From assembly GCF_002441885.1 (NCBI RefSeq), contig NZ_JXJT01000010.1, positions 1-63,103 on the forward strand: a DNA stretch of 63,103 nt, read 5' to 3'. The DNA comes from Pseudolactococcus chungangensis CAU 28 = DSM 22330 (GTDB lineage Bacteria > Bacillota > Bacilli > Lactobacillales > Streptococcaceae). Shown here one piece after another: positions 47,830-56,899 of this stretch. Position 1 is the first letter of the stretch. Every line of letters begins with the position of its first letter. Made by a program: the position numbers and the translations under genes. A model generated the notes under the pieces. The model saw only the letters and a program-made list of their open reading frames with translations, searched no databases and was not told the origin of the DNA.

Positions 47830-48732
47830 TTATATCTGATTGTGCTTTTGAATGAAACGAAATTGAAAAATGATTGTCAGGATTAGTAAGATAAATAAAA
47901 CACTCACATAATAAAAGGTTTTTGAATGTTTACCTTTATGGATAGGTTGCTCTTGACCATTCAGCAAATTAATCTTTGAAGTTGAGAGTTTAAATTGACT
48001 TTTAAGTTGCCAAGTGCGACTTGCAGTTTGTACAGAAGTCATGGTTAAGTATGTACCTGCTTTAAATTTCTCTGAAATAGGAATCAAAATTTCAATTTTA
48101 CTATTAGGAGCAATATGGCTAAATTGATGAGACTCAGATTGCTTAGTCGCTTGGTCTAAAATATGACTATCAATTAAAACATTATTTAACCAAGTATTGC
48201 TATCATTTTTAAGTAAAATTCGAATAAAGCGTTTTTGGTTAAGTATTGTAGCCTCGGATTTTTCAACGATGATATTCTCAGTATCTTTATTATCGTTTTT
48301 TCGGACATTTACGATGTATTTAACACTTTTATCTCCTTGGCAAAAAAGAACTGCATTTGCAATCTCACCATCAAAATCTTTTTTGAAAGCTTCGGGTTTA
48401 TAATCAATAGTAACATCTTGACTATCTCTTGGGGGGAGTGTAATTGTTTGAGGTGCCTTTAAAAAAGTATTGCAATCAGAAAAAATTTGATTGCCTTTAC
48501 TATCAAGGTCTGGAATTGCAGTTTTGATGTTAATGTTAATCGTATCATCGGTGTTATTTTGTAGGTTAAAACCTAAAGATTGCTGCTCATGATATTTTGC
48601 AGAAATGATTTGGTTTATCACCGTCTGATCACCATCTAGAATGGGTGTGACAGTGAAATCGACTTCGTCAGCAGCGGTTTTAGTGGCAAAAAAACTTACC
48701 GCTACAATAAATAGTGTGAGTATATTTTTCAT
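47830..48732 (-). CDS. WxL-interacting protein (DUF916/DUF3324-type), orphan
   Basis: 300 residues. Signal peptide (KNILTLFIVAVSFFATKTAA), DUF916-like domain (DFTVTPILDGDQTVINQIIS; LGFNLQNNTDDTININI; QTITLPPRDSQDVTIDYKPE), DUF3324-like second half (NTWLNNVLIDSHIL; PISEKFKAGTYLTMTSVQ) and a C-terminal membrane span with basic tail. Such proteins bind both peptidoglycan and WxL-domain surface proteins and are normally encoded with them; no WxL gene is near. It is AT-rich and lies at the edge of the inverted block. Confidence 0.8.
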   Translation of the reverse strand: MKNILTLFIVAVSFFATKTAADEVDFTVTPILDGDQTVINQIISAKYHEQQSLGFNLQNNTDDTININIKTAIPDLDSKGNQIFSDCNTFLKAPQTITLPPRDSQDVTIDYKPEAFKKDFDGEIANAVLFCQGDKSVKYIVNVRKNDNKDTENIIVEKSEATILNQKRFIRILLKNDSNTWLNNVLIDSHILDQATKQSESHQFSHIAPNSKIEILIPISEKFKAGTYLTMTSVQTASRTWQLKSQFKLSTSKINLLNGQEQPIHKGKHSKTFYYVSVLFILLILTIIFQFRFIQKHNQI

Positions 48733-49006
48733 ATTTCCCTTTTTTTGAGGTGTAATATTTAGAGGATAGGTTATTTTAAAAAGATATCAAAAGGCAGTTT
48801 AATTAATATTCTAGCTAAAAAACACCATTTTCAATTGTTATTAAAATTACATCTTAAGTTTAATTATATCACATCTTAACACTTTTAAGAAATCTTATAC
48901 AAAATAATGAGACATAATTATAAAATAAAAAAGATGAATTTTTACTTTTTAAAAGTAAGATGTTAACCTTTGACTATTCATTATATATACAAGAATACTG
49001 GTTTTA

Positions 49007-49015
49007 TGATATAAT
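49007..49015 (+). promoter_or_regulatory. rqcP promoter (extended -10, leaderless)
   Basis: TGATATAAT, with TATAAT ending seven bases before the ATG at 49023; no Shine-Dalgarno. 48733-49006 shows only AT-rich spacer. Confidence 0.6.
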
Positions 49016-49022
49016 AAGTGCT

Positions 49023-49283
49023 ATGAGATTAGACAAATATTTAAAAGTTTCACGAATTATTAAACGTCGAACAGTGGCTAAAGAAGTTGCCGATAAAGGG
49101 CGTATTAAACTAAATGGTATTCTGGCTAAAAGTTCATCAGATGTCAAATATCAGGATGTCTTGACGATTACCTTTGGTAATAAAATTTTAGAGGTCAGAG
49201 TCCTTGACATAAAAGATTCAACTAAAAAAGAAGATGCGGATAAGATGTATGAAGTCTTGTCAGAAACTCGTGTAAATCCTTGA
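49023..49283 (+). CDS. rqcP: S4-domain RNA-binding protein RqcP (YabO)
   Basis: 86 residues with one S4 domain: [40 protein letters not shown] and [17 protein letters not shown]. RqcP works with RqcH in ribosome quality control (alanine tailing of stalled chains). The ATG at 49023 gives the normal N-terminus; a longer frame from 48960 has no support. First gene of the division operon. Confidence 0.93.
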   Translation: MRLDKYLKVSRIIKRRTVAKEVADKGRIKLNGILAKSSSDVKYQDVLTITFGNKILEVRVLDIKDSTKKEDADKMYEVLSETRVNP

Positions 49284-49389
49284 ACTTTTTTGATTTAAGG
49301 TAGAACATCAGAAAGTTTAAAACAATCAAAGTGTGTGACTACAGACTAACTAGATGATGTAAAAGTTATCTGTAGGATAGAGGTGTATC

Positions 49390-49776
49390 ATGACAAAACA
49401 AAAGAAAATTGTCCGACTAAATAATGAGTTTACAACGCAACAATTGAATCAGATTCAACAAACAAATAATCAGGTACCCAAACGTCGTTATTTAGGTTTA
49501 ATTTTGGTAGCTGTCATTTTAGTTATGGTTTTGCCGACAATTAATCTTGTTAAATCATATCAAACATTGCAAAGCCGCTTAGAATTAAAAGCAAAATATG
49601 AAGAAAAATCAGTGGTTTTGGACAAACAGTTAGCAATTGAAAAAGCTAATATTGCTAAACTTAAAGATCCAATATTCATTGAAAAATATGCACGTTTGAG
49701 ATATTATTCAAAAGATGGTGAAAAAGTATTCTTAATTCCTGAATTATCAGATGGTGGGGTTACAAAAATAAAATGA
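49390..49776 (+). CDS. divIC: septum formation initiator DivIC (FtsB-like)
   Basis: 128 residues: cytoplasmic basic N-terminus, one span (LGLILVAVILVMVLPTINLV, residues ~36-55), extracellular coiled coil (LQSRLELKAKYEEKSVVLDK) and the conserved KDPIFIEKYARLRYYSKDGE. Part of the FtsL-DivIB-DivIC division complex. 107 nt after rqcP; GATAGAGGTG site; overlaps the next ORF by 4 nt. Confidence 0.93.
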   Translation: MTKQKKIVRLNNEFTTQQLNQIQQTNNQVPKRRYLGLILVAVILVMVLPTINLVKSYQTLQSRLELKAKYEEKSVVLDKQLAIEKANIAKLKDPIFIEKYARLRYYSKDGEKVFLIPELSDGGVTKIK

Positions 49777-50105
49777 TTGGTCGAGTTAAATCTATTTCTC
49801 GTTTCGGTATATTCATCACATTTTTGGCCTCGGAATTATCGTCAGAGGAACGCATGTTTTTTGAAGGTATGTCAGATACATTTCTTTTGACAGGCTTATT
49901 AAAATGGTCTGATGTTCCCAAAGGTGAAAAAATTAAAAGAAATGATGCCCTGATAATCGCTGTCAAAGAGATTCAAAACGATGGTAAAATTGATTTAACA
50001 TTAACACAAGAAGATTTCAGAGAAAAATATGACAAAATACTTGCTAGAACTGGGGAGATGCTACAAGTATTGCGACTTCAAAATCAAAAGGGGATCAATC
50101 AATGA
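49773..50105 (+). CDS. S1-like RNA-binding protein (YabR-like)
   Basis: 110 residues; starts IGRVKSISRFGIFITFLA, which looks like the first strands of an S1 domain, then an insertion, and ends with KIDLTLTQEDFREKYDKIL. Bacillus subtilis has the S1 protein YabR right after divIC, which supports the call. Both ends overlap their neighbours by 4 nt (ATGA type). The S1 match is partial, so confidence is moderate. Confidence 0.65.
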   Translation: MIGRVKSISRFGIFITFLASELSSEERMFFEGMSDTFLLTGLLKWSDVPKGEKIKRNDALIIAVKEIQNDGKIDLTLTQEDFREKYDKILARTGEMLQVLRLQNQKGINQ

Positions 50106-51541
50106 CGACTAAAAACGGACAACTCAATGACGGACGTGAGGTCTATCTTAATGGTCATCGCGTTATTGATATGGCAAGTGAACCTGTATTCTCTACGACA
50201 TTAGAAGTTATTCAGCGTTATTATGAGTTGCAAAAAGAAAATAAAAACCATACTTTTTTTAATAATGGCATTGAATCTTCAGTGATGTTTTTAGTGCCCA
50301 AGTCGGTTAAAGATTTGGCTAAGAAACGCCAAATTTATGAAGAGGTTGCAAGAGAATCCTATGGTATGTTGGGGCGAACGCCCGATTTTATTAACGCTGG
50401 TGTTGCTGTTTTAGGCAATTATGCGGACGATTTAGGAACGCAAGGTAAACTAGACTTTGCATTCAATGCGAAAAATTGGGCCAATCATGTCAAATATGAC
50501 GATGTCTTTGTTAGCCATGCCATTCAAAATCCACAACTAGACCGTCAAAAAACTTTATCACAACTTCTGAATCAAGGACAGGAATTTGCTGGCGTTTGGA
50601 TAAAAGAGACACGAGAAGATGGCGTTATCATTCGGGGCGCCAAACAAGTTAATACCCTTGCACCGCTAGCGGATGAACTCCTCATTTTCAACCTTCCAGA
50701 TTTAAAGCCGGAAGACAAAAAATTTGCTTTAGCATTTGCGCTTCCTATCGCAACACCTGGCGTTAAAGTCATCTGTCGAAAATCGACAATGAAACCAGAA
50801 CAATCACTGGCTGATTATCCATTGTCTCAAGCCTTTGATGAGATGGATGCCTTTCTTCTTTTTGATGATGTTTTTGTACCCAATGATGCCTTATTTGTTT
50901 GTGGTGATGTTGAACAATCTAACGCTTTCTTTGAAGTAAGTGGTCTATTTAATCATACAGCACATCAAGATGAGGTACGTGGGTTTATTAAGTTAGAGTT
51001 TGTGACAGGAATTGCTGTTCGACTTGCGCATCAGCTAGGCTTATTTGACTTTCAGCGTGTTCAAGAAAAATTGGGAGAATTATCTGTTAACTTGGAGATG
51101 ATCCAGTCTTGTATCATTGCAAGTGAGGTTACAGGGAAAATACAAAATGGTGTATTTACACCTAATATGCAAACTCTCTTGGCAGTTCGTGCTAAATTGA
51201 CAACTTATTATGATGAGGCTTTGCGAGTGATTGCTGAGCTTTCTGCGGGTTCAGCAGTTGGTGTTCCTGATTTTTGTAGTTTTAGCAATCCAGATATAGC
51301 AAAGATGCTAGACTCTGCTTTAACTAGTGATTTGATGACTGCAGAGGAACGGATGCTTTTGTTAAATCTCGCTTGGGATATCACGAGTGAGAGTTTTGGA
51401 CAGCGCCAACGTGTATATGAATTTCTGCATGGTGGGAATCCAATGTTTATTCATTTACAGCATCTCAGACACACTGATTTAACACAGGCTAATCAGATGA
51501 TTGATAAGGTTTTAGACAATGCAAGAAATGGTAAAAAATAA
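50102..51541 (+). CDS. HpaB-family flavin-dependent monooxygenase (4-hydroxyphenylacetate 3-monooxygenase-like)
   Basis: 479 residues. Family blocks: DGREVYLNGHRVID near the start, TPDFINAGVAVLGNY, FVSHAIQNPQLDR, VWIKETREDGVIIRGAKQVN, FALAFALPIATPGVKVICR, DAFLLFDDVFVPNDALFVCG, LGELSVNLEMIQSCIIASE and EFLHGGNPMFIHLQH. HpaB enzymes hydroxylate phenols with FADH2 supplied by HpaC; the superfamily also holds 4-hydroxybutyryl-CoA dehydratases. No HpaC-like reductase gene is in the window. The gene overlaps its left neighbour by 4 nt and its right one by 23 nt, wholly inside the division/tilS operon: an unusual place for a catabolic enzyme. Confidence 0.85.
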   Translation: MTTKNGQLNDGREVYLNGHRVIDMASEPVFSTTLEVIQRYYELQKENKNHTFFNNGIESSVMFLVPKSVKDLAKKRQIYEEVARESYGMLGRTPDFINAGVAVLGNYADDLGTQGKLDFAFNAKNWANHVKYDDVFVSHAIQNPQLDRQKTLSQLLNQGQEFAGVWIKETREDGVIIRGAKQVNTLAPLADELLIFNLPDLKPEDKKFALAFALPIATPGVKVICRKSTMKPEQSLADYPLSQAFDEMDAFLLFDDVFVPNDALFVCGDVEQSNAFFEVSGLFNHTAHQDEVRGFIKLEFVTGIAVRLAHQLGLFDFQRVQEKLGELSVNLEMIQSCIIASEVTGKIQNGVFTPNMQTLLAVRAKLTTYYDEALRVIAELSAGSAVGVPDFCSFSNPDIAKMLDSALTSDLMTAEERMLLLNLAWDITSESFGQRQRVYEFLHGGNPMFIHLQHLRHTDLTQANQMIDKVLDNARNGKK

Positions 51542-52838
51542 GAAAAATTATCTTCCATTACAATGGCTGGTTTTTGCGGCAATGGTCCTACCAGCCTTTT
51601 TAACGTTCCCAGAGAAAACTGACATTGTTAGCTCGCAAACTTATGCACCAAGACTACTATTAGATAATGCTAAATCATCCAAATGGTCGGAGTTACCCAA
51701 AAGGGCTGTCACCTTGACAGATGTTCAGAGCTATACAGATGCAGCGTTACACACTAAGGCTAAGAAAATATCAGCTAAAACACAGCTGGTATTGAGTGGT
51801 TTAGAGGGTCAATCAATTAAATTATCTGATGGTACTTTTGTTTTGAATAATAAAAATGAGATTGGCTCTGATATTGTTTTAACGACAGAAGAGATTAACC
51901 AAGCGTTTTATGTGATACAAGATGCAGATGTTCTTTACGCTCCGTTGACAACTTTAGACAACCAAGTTTACAGTAAGTTGATAAAAGGAGATAAAGTCTA
52001 TGCGACCAAAAAGGCAACGACGAATTGGGGGACATATTACCAAGTAACTTTTGAAGGTGGCAAGACAGGATGGATAGATAGTAAGGCAGGGACTTTTAAG
52101 AATCCAAAACTGGATAAGGTTCAGAATTTATTAAATGAAAAATATCAGCAAAGTGGTTATTCAATTTATGTCAAGCAACTTGATAGTGAGTTTACGGCAG
52201 GTGTCAATCAAACAAAAAAAATGTACTCAGCGAGTTTGAGTAAAATTCCAATTCTTTATTGGACGCAAAAACAGATTAATGCAGGTAATGCTAGCCTTGG
52301 AGATAGTTTAGCCTATAATGAATTGGTCAATGATTGGCAAGGTGCCTTTAAAACAGAGGGAACTGGATTTCTACCTAAGACACCTGATTATCAGTCTTAT
52401 AGTCTATTGGATTTGATTAACCGTACTGCTAAAGACTCGGATAATGTGGCAAGTAATATGTTAGCCTACTATGAAACGGGCAGATTTTCAGCAAGCTTCC
52501 AGTCTGAGATTGCAAAAATTGCAGGAGAACCATGGAACCCTATAGAAAGAGGAGCATCATCTGAAATGGTTGGTCGAGTACTTGAAGCCCTTTATCATGA
52601 AGGAGGAGCGGGCTATAATGCTCTGATTGGTACTGATTATGATGCAGAGCGAATTCCTGCTAAACTACCCAAATCGATTCAAGTGGCTCACAAAATTGGT
52701 ACAGCAGACGAATTTAACCATGATGCTGCTTTGATTTTTACGGCAGAGCCATACATCTTAGTGATAGAAACAAACAACGATGCTGATAATGGAGAGCTTG
52801 CAAATATTTCCCAAGCCATATATGAGGTAATGAAATGA
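51519..52838 (+). CDS. membrane-anchored serine hydrolase (class A beta-lactamase-like)
   Basis: 439 residues. N-terminal signal/anchor (YLPLQWLVFAAMVLPAFL), SH3-like middle (VLYAPLTTLDNQVYSKLIKG, then WGTYYQVTFEGGKTGW), then a penicillin-recognising fold with SLSKIP (SxxK), KDSDNVAS (SDN) and HKIGT (KTG-like). Equivalent to the conserved serine hydrolase between divIC and tilS in streptococci; probably acts on peptidoglycan rather than on drugs. Overlaps hpaB-like by 23 nt and tilS by 4 nt. Confidence 0.88.
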   Translation: MQEMVKNKKNYLPLQWLVFAAMVLPAFLTFPEKTDIVSSQTYAPRLLLDNAKSSKWSELPKRAVTLTDVQSYTDAALHTKAKKISAKTQLVLSGLEGQSIKLSDGTFVLNNKNEIGSDIVLTTEEINQAFYVIQDADVLYAPLTTLDNQVYSKLIKGDKVYATKKATTNWGTYYQVTFEGGKTGWIDSKAGTFKNPKLDKVQNLLNEKYQQSGYSIYVKQLDSEFTAGVNQTKKMYSASLSKIPILYWTQKQINAGNASLGDSLAYNELVNDWQGAFKTEGTGFLPKTPDYQSYSLLDLINRTAKDSDNVASNMLAYYETGRFSASFQSEIAKIAGEPWNPIERGASSEMVGRVLEALYHEGGAGYNALIGTDYDAERIPAKLPKSIQVAHKIGTADEFNHDAALIFTAEPYILVIETNNDADNGELANISQAIYEVMK

Positions 52839-54073
52839 CCCCTTACGAGAAATTTATAAAAATAGCTGATGAGGCACACTATTTTGATCAACATCAAGAA
52901 GTTTTAGTTGCCTTATCAGGTGGCTTAGATTCAATGACACTTTTTAATTGGCTTTACGCAGCTAGAGACTTACTTAACATATCTTTATCTGTTGCGCACA
53001 TTAATCATCAACAACGCGCAGTATCTGATTATGAAGCAAAAGCCTTGCAAGATAAAATGGCTGATTTGGAGATTCCTTTTTACATTGCAAATTATGTAGG
53101 ACCTTTTTCGGAAGAAAAGGCACGTGATTTCCGTTATGATTTTTTTGAAAGGATCATGAAAAAATATCATTTGACGGCATTAGTGACTGCACATCACAAG
53201 GATGATTTGACGGAAAATTTCTTAATTCGTCAAATAAGAGGTTCAAGGCTGCGCCACTTAACAGGTATGGAGGCAGTTCAAACATTTGGAGAAGAACGAC
53301 AAGGTTTATCTCTGATTCGGCCTTTGTTAGATTTTGAAAAGTCTGAATTTGATGCTACCGATTATTTTGAAGATGCTTCTAATGCTGAGAATGATTATTT
53401 GAGAAATCGGGTGCGTAATCTTTATTTACCAGCATTTGAAAAAGAAAATCCACGGTTTTCGGAAAATTTAGCTGGTTTATCAGACGAAATCCAAAAGGCA
53501 ATGGCAATTGTTGCTTATAGCGCTCGCGCTTATGCAGCTGCTGAAAAAATAGATTTGATTGAGTTTTCACGAGAAATTGAAAATTTACAATACTTTATTT
53601 TACAGGATTATATTGCTAAATTTCCAGCTTTGGAAGTTTCAAAAGCTCAGTTTGATGAATTGTTACATATTATTAGGCGTGAGGGGCAATATTTTCATGC
53701 CATTTCGAATGATTACAACTTTATCAAAGATCGCTACCACTTTTATATTGAAGAAAGATCGAAGGCAACAGAATTTGAGACGGCTTTAACACCATATCCT
53801 ACTGGTAATTTTCAACAGATTGATTTGCCAGCTACGGGGCAGATTGTGATTAGAAAACGTCAGTCAGGTGACCGCATTCAAGTTAATGGTATTGATAAAA
53901 AACTTCGTCGTTATTTCATTGACAATAAAGTTGCACTTAAAAAACGTGGCAATCCTTTAATCGTCGTAGGGGATGTCGTTTATGGTGTGTTAGATGTTGT
54001 GATTGCAGATTTGAGTAAATCATTGAAACATGATAAAATGAAAAGAACACTTTATTATAGGGAAAAGAGATAA
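52835..54073 (+). CDS. tilS: tRNA(Ile)-lysidine synthase
   Basis: 412 residues: PP-loop ALSGGLDSMTL, AHINHQQRAVSDYE, TAHHKDDLTENFLIRQIRGS, the substrate domain ending RNRVRNLYLPAFEKENPRF, and the TilS C-terminal domain (RKRQSGDRIQVNGIDKKLRR). Converts C34 of tRNA-Ile(CAU) to lysidine; essential. 4-nt overlap with the hydrolase gene. Confidence 0.96.
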   Translation: MTPYEKFIKIADEAHYFDQHQEVLVALSGGLDSMTLFNWLYAARDLLNISLSVAHINHQQRAVSDYEAKALQDKMADLEIPFYIANYVGPFSEEKARDFRYDFFERIMKKYHLTALVTAHHKDDLTENFLIRQIRGSRLRHLTGMEAVQTFGEERQGLSLIRPLLDFEKSEFDATDYFEDASNAENDYLRNRVRNLYLPAFEKENPRFSENLAGLSDEIQKAMAIVAYSARAYAAAEKIDLIEFSREIENLQYFILQDYIAKFPALEVSKAQFDELLHIIRREGQYFHAISNDYNFIKDRYHFYIEERSKATEFETALTPYPTGNFQQIDLPATGQIVIRKRQSGDRIQVNGIDKKLRRYFIDNKVALKKRGNPLIVVGDVVYGVLDVVIADLSKSLKHDKMKRTLYYREKR

Positions 54074-54082
54074 GAAGACAGA

Positions 54083-54631
54083 ATGTTAGAAAAAACGATT
54101 GAAAAAGTTTTAGTGACCGAAGCAGAGATTTGTGCGAAATCACAGGAATTGGGTCAAATTTTAACAACAGCTTATGCAGATAAAAATCCATTGATGGTAG
54201 CAATTTTAAAAGGTTCAGTCCCCTTTTTCGCGGAATTAACAAAACGAATTGATGCTCACATAGAGATGGATTTCATGGTTGTATCAAGCTATCACGGTGG
54301 TACATCATCATCTGGTGAAGTGAAGATGATCAAAGATCTGGATACATCAGTTGAAGGTCGTGACATCGTGATTGTTGAAGATATTATCGACACTGGACGG
54401 ACGCTTTTATATTTAAAAGAGTTGTTGTTATATCGTAAAGCGAATTCAGTTAAAATCGTCACACTGGTGGATAAACCTGAAGGACGTGTTGTTGATATTG
54501 AAGCAGATTATGTTGGCTTTACCCTACCCAATGAGTTTTTGGTTGGTTTTGGTCTAGATTATGATGAACATTATCGTAATCTTCCTTACATCGGGATTCT
54601 TAAAGAAGAAATTTATAAAACTGAGGGTTAA
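54083..54631 (+). CDS. hpt: hypoxanthine-guanine phosphoribosyltransferase
   Basis: 182 residues: [34 protein letters not shown] and the PRPP loop [19 protein letters not shown], with [20 protein letters not shown] at the end. Purine salvage. In the conserved tilS-hpt-ftsH set, 9 nt after tilS. Confidence 0.97.
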   Translation: MLEKTIEKVLVTEAEICAKSQELGQILTTAYADKNPLMVAILKGSVPFFAELTKRIDAHIEMDFMVVSSYHGGTSSSGEVKMIKDLDTSVEGRDIVIVEDIIDTGRTLLYLKELLLYRKANSVKIVTLVDKPEGRVVDIEADYVGFTLPNEFLVGFGLDYDEHYRNLPYIGILKEEIYKTEG

Positions 54632-54670
54632 ATCAAAGCATTTGGCAGGATAGCTCTTTCAAAAAAGTTT

Positions 54671-54692
54671 ATATCAGCCTTAAGGCTGATAT
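54671..54692 (+). repeat. perfect hairpin after hpt
   Basis: ATATCAGCC-TTAA-GGCTGATAT. No T run follows on the plus strand, so it is a weak terminator or pause site between hpt and ftsH. Confidence 0.5.
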
Positions 54693-54777
54693 TGACCAAA
54701 CCTGACGTTAATAATAGACATTTTTGGAAAAATTTGTCATAATATCTGATATAAAACAAAATTTAGACAAGGATTCT

Positions 54778-56820
54778 ATGAATAATAAAAATAAAAACAG
54801 TGGTTTCATAAAAAACTCTTTCCTGTGGGTAATTATGGTAATCGTTGCAGTTGTTGGTTTCCAATATTTCGTCAAGGGTGTTGGTACTGAAACGGTTGAC
54901 AAAATTAGTTACACAACACTAGTTAAAAAACTAGAAGCTGGTGATATAAAAGAATTCTCTTATCAGCCTTCTGCCTCATTGATTTCAGTGAGTGGGGAAT
55001 ATAAAAAAGCTGAAAAGGTTAAGGCAAAAACAAACTTTTCTTTGATTGCTAATAAACCTATTGAAGTTAAGAAATTTTCTAGTTTAATTTTACCTACGGA
55101 TACGACCATCAGCGAACTGCAAAAAATTGCGGACAAGGAAAAAGTCAAAGTTTCTGTTAAACCAGAAGCGTCTAATGGGGTTTGGTTGACACTTTTAGGG
55201 TCTTGGTTACCCCTTCTACTCATGATTGGCTTCCTCTACATGATGATGGGTGGTATGCGAGGCGGTGGTGCTAATGGCGGTGGGAACCCGATGAGTTTCG
55301 GGAAATCACGTGCCAAAGAGCAAGACAAGAAAACGGTCAAAGTTCGTTTCGCAGACGTTGCAGGTGCTGATGAAGAAAAGCAAGAACTTGTTGAAGTTGT
55401 TGATTTTCTGAAAAATCCTAAAAAATATCATGATTTAGGTGCGCGTATCCCGGCAGGTGTCCTCCTTGAAGGCCCTCCAGGAACCGGTAAAACTTTACTT
55501 GCTAAAGCTGTTGCTGGTGAAGCTGCGGTACCATTTTTCTCAATTTCTGGTTCAGACTTTGTGGAAATGTTTGTCGGTGTCGGTGCCTCACGTGTCCGTG
55601 ACCTTTTTGAAAATGCTAAAAAGAACGCCCCAGCTATCGTCTTTATTGATGAGATTGATGCTGTCGGTCGCCAACGTGGTGCCGGTATGGGTGGTGGTAA
55701 TGATGAACGGGAACAAACCCTTAATCAACTCCTAGTCGAAATGGATGGATTTAACGAAAGTAACGATGCTGTAATTGTCATTGCAGCAACTAACCGTTCT
55801 GATGTTCTCGATCCAGCCTTGTTACGTCCAGGTCGTTTTGACCGTAAAGTGCTCGTTGGAGCACCAGATGTTAAAGGTCGTGAAGCGGTACTGAAAGTCC
55901 ATGCTAAAAATAAACCTTTGGCAGCTGACGTTGATTTAAAAGTTGTTGCCCAACAAACACCAGGTTTCGTTGGTGCGGATTTGGAAAATGTCCTTAATGA
56001 AGCAGCGCTCGTTGCTGCAAGACGTAACAAGTCTGTGATTGATGCCTCTGATATTGATGAGGCAGAAGACCGCGTGATTGCAGGTCCAGCTAAGAAAGAC
56101 AAACGGATTTCTGAGCGTGAACGTGAAATGGTGGCTTACCATGAAGCGGGACATACAATTGTTGGTCTTGTTCTCTCAAATGCTAGTTTCGTCCACAAGG
56201 TAACAATTGTACCACGTGGTCGTGCCGGTGGTTATATGATTTCTTTACCAAAAGAAGACCAATTCTTACTTTCTAAAGAAGATATGCAAGAACGTCTGGC
56301 AGGTCTTATGGGTGGTCGAACTGCTGAAGAAATTATTTTCAACGCCATTACAACTGGTGCCTCAAATGACTTTGAACAAGCTACGCAACTCGCGCGTGGT
56401 ATGGTCACACAATATGGTATGTCTGAAAGATTGGGCACTGTGACACTTGAAGGTAATTCTCAAGCTGTCTTTATTGGTCGTGATTACGGTCAAACCAAAG
56501 GTTATAGTGAGTACACAGCCCAAGCCATTGATGAAGAAGTGCGTAGCATCATTAACGAAGCACATGAAACCGCTCGTCAGATCATTGAAAACCATCGTGA
56601 ACAACATAAGGCAATTGCACTTGCCTTGCTTGAACATGAAACTTTGGATGCACGTCAAATCAAATCTTTATTTGAAACAGGTCAAATGCCTGCTGATAAT
56701 GTTATAGAATCTGAAAGTGTTGAACCAGCAGATTTTGAACAAACTTTAAAAGCAGTTAATGAACCAGAAGATGATAATTTGGATAATGATTTAAACAAAA
56801 TTGAAAATCAAGATAATTAA
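54778..56820 (+). CDS. ftsH: ATP-dependent zinc metalloprotease FtsH
   Basis: 680 residues from the ATG at 54778 (AAGGA four bases upstream). Two N-terminal spans ([39 protein letters not shown]), Gly-rich linker, AAA domain with Walker [18 protein letters not shown], Walker [18 protein letters not shown] region [17 protein letters not shown], zinc motif HEAGH, and acidic low-complexity tail. Membrane protein quality control. Confidence 0.98.
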   Translation: MNNKNKNSGFIKNSFLWVIMVIVAVVGFQYFVKGVGTETVDKISYTTLVKKLEAGDIKEFSYQPSASLISVSGEYKKAEKVKAKTNFSLIANKPIEVKKFSSLILPTDTTISELQKIADKEKVKVSVKPEASNGVWLTLLGSWLPLLLMIGFLYMMMGGMRGGGANGGGNPMSFGKSRAKEQDKKTVKVRFADVAGADEEKQELVEVVDFLKNPKKYHDLGARIPAGVLLEGPPGTGKTLLAKAVAGEAAVPFFSISGSDFVEMFVGVGASRVRDLFENAKKNAPAIVFIDEIDAVGRQRGAGMGGGNDEREQTLNQLLVEMDGFNESNDAVIVIAATNRSDVLDPALLRPGRFDRKVLVGAPDVKGREAVLKVHAKNKPLAADVDLKVVAQQTPGFVGADLENVLNEAALVAARRNKSVIDASDIDEAEDRVIAGPAKKDKRISEREREMVAYHEAGHTIVGLVLSNASFVHKVTIVPRGRAGGYMISLPKEDQFLLSKEDMQERLAGLMGGRTAEEIIFNAITTGASNDFEQATQLARGMVTQYGMSERLGTVTLEGNSQAVFIGRDYGQTKGYSEYTAQAIDEEVRSIINEAHETARQIIENHREQHKAIALALLEHETLDARQIKSLFETGQMPADNVIESESVEPADFEQTLKAVNEPEDDNLDNDLNKIENQDN

Positions 56821-56824
56821 TGAA

Positions 56825-56850
56825 AGTCAGGCCTAGTCGCCTGATTTTTT
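56825..56850 (+). terminator. ftsH terminator
   Basis: TCAGGC-CTAGTC-GCCTGA stem followed by TTTTTT, just after the ftsH stop. Confidence 0.85.
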
Positions 56851-56858
56851 GTGATTTA

Positions 56859-56867
56859 TGATATAAT
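56859..56867 (+). promoter_or_regulatory. promoter of the MORN/acyltransferase pair
   Basis: Extended -10 TGATATAAT; AAGGGAAG ribosome site follows before the TTG start at 56900. Confidence 0.6.
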
Positions 56868-56899
56868 ATTAGATAATAAACTAAGGGAAGAAACATAAA

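Noticed and set aside
55725-56102. Open frame opposite ftsH (Ser/Ala-rich product)
   Set aside because: Composition is what reverse-strand translation of the conserved AAA domain gives; no ribosome site.
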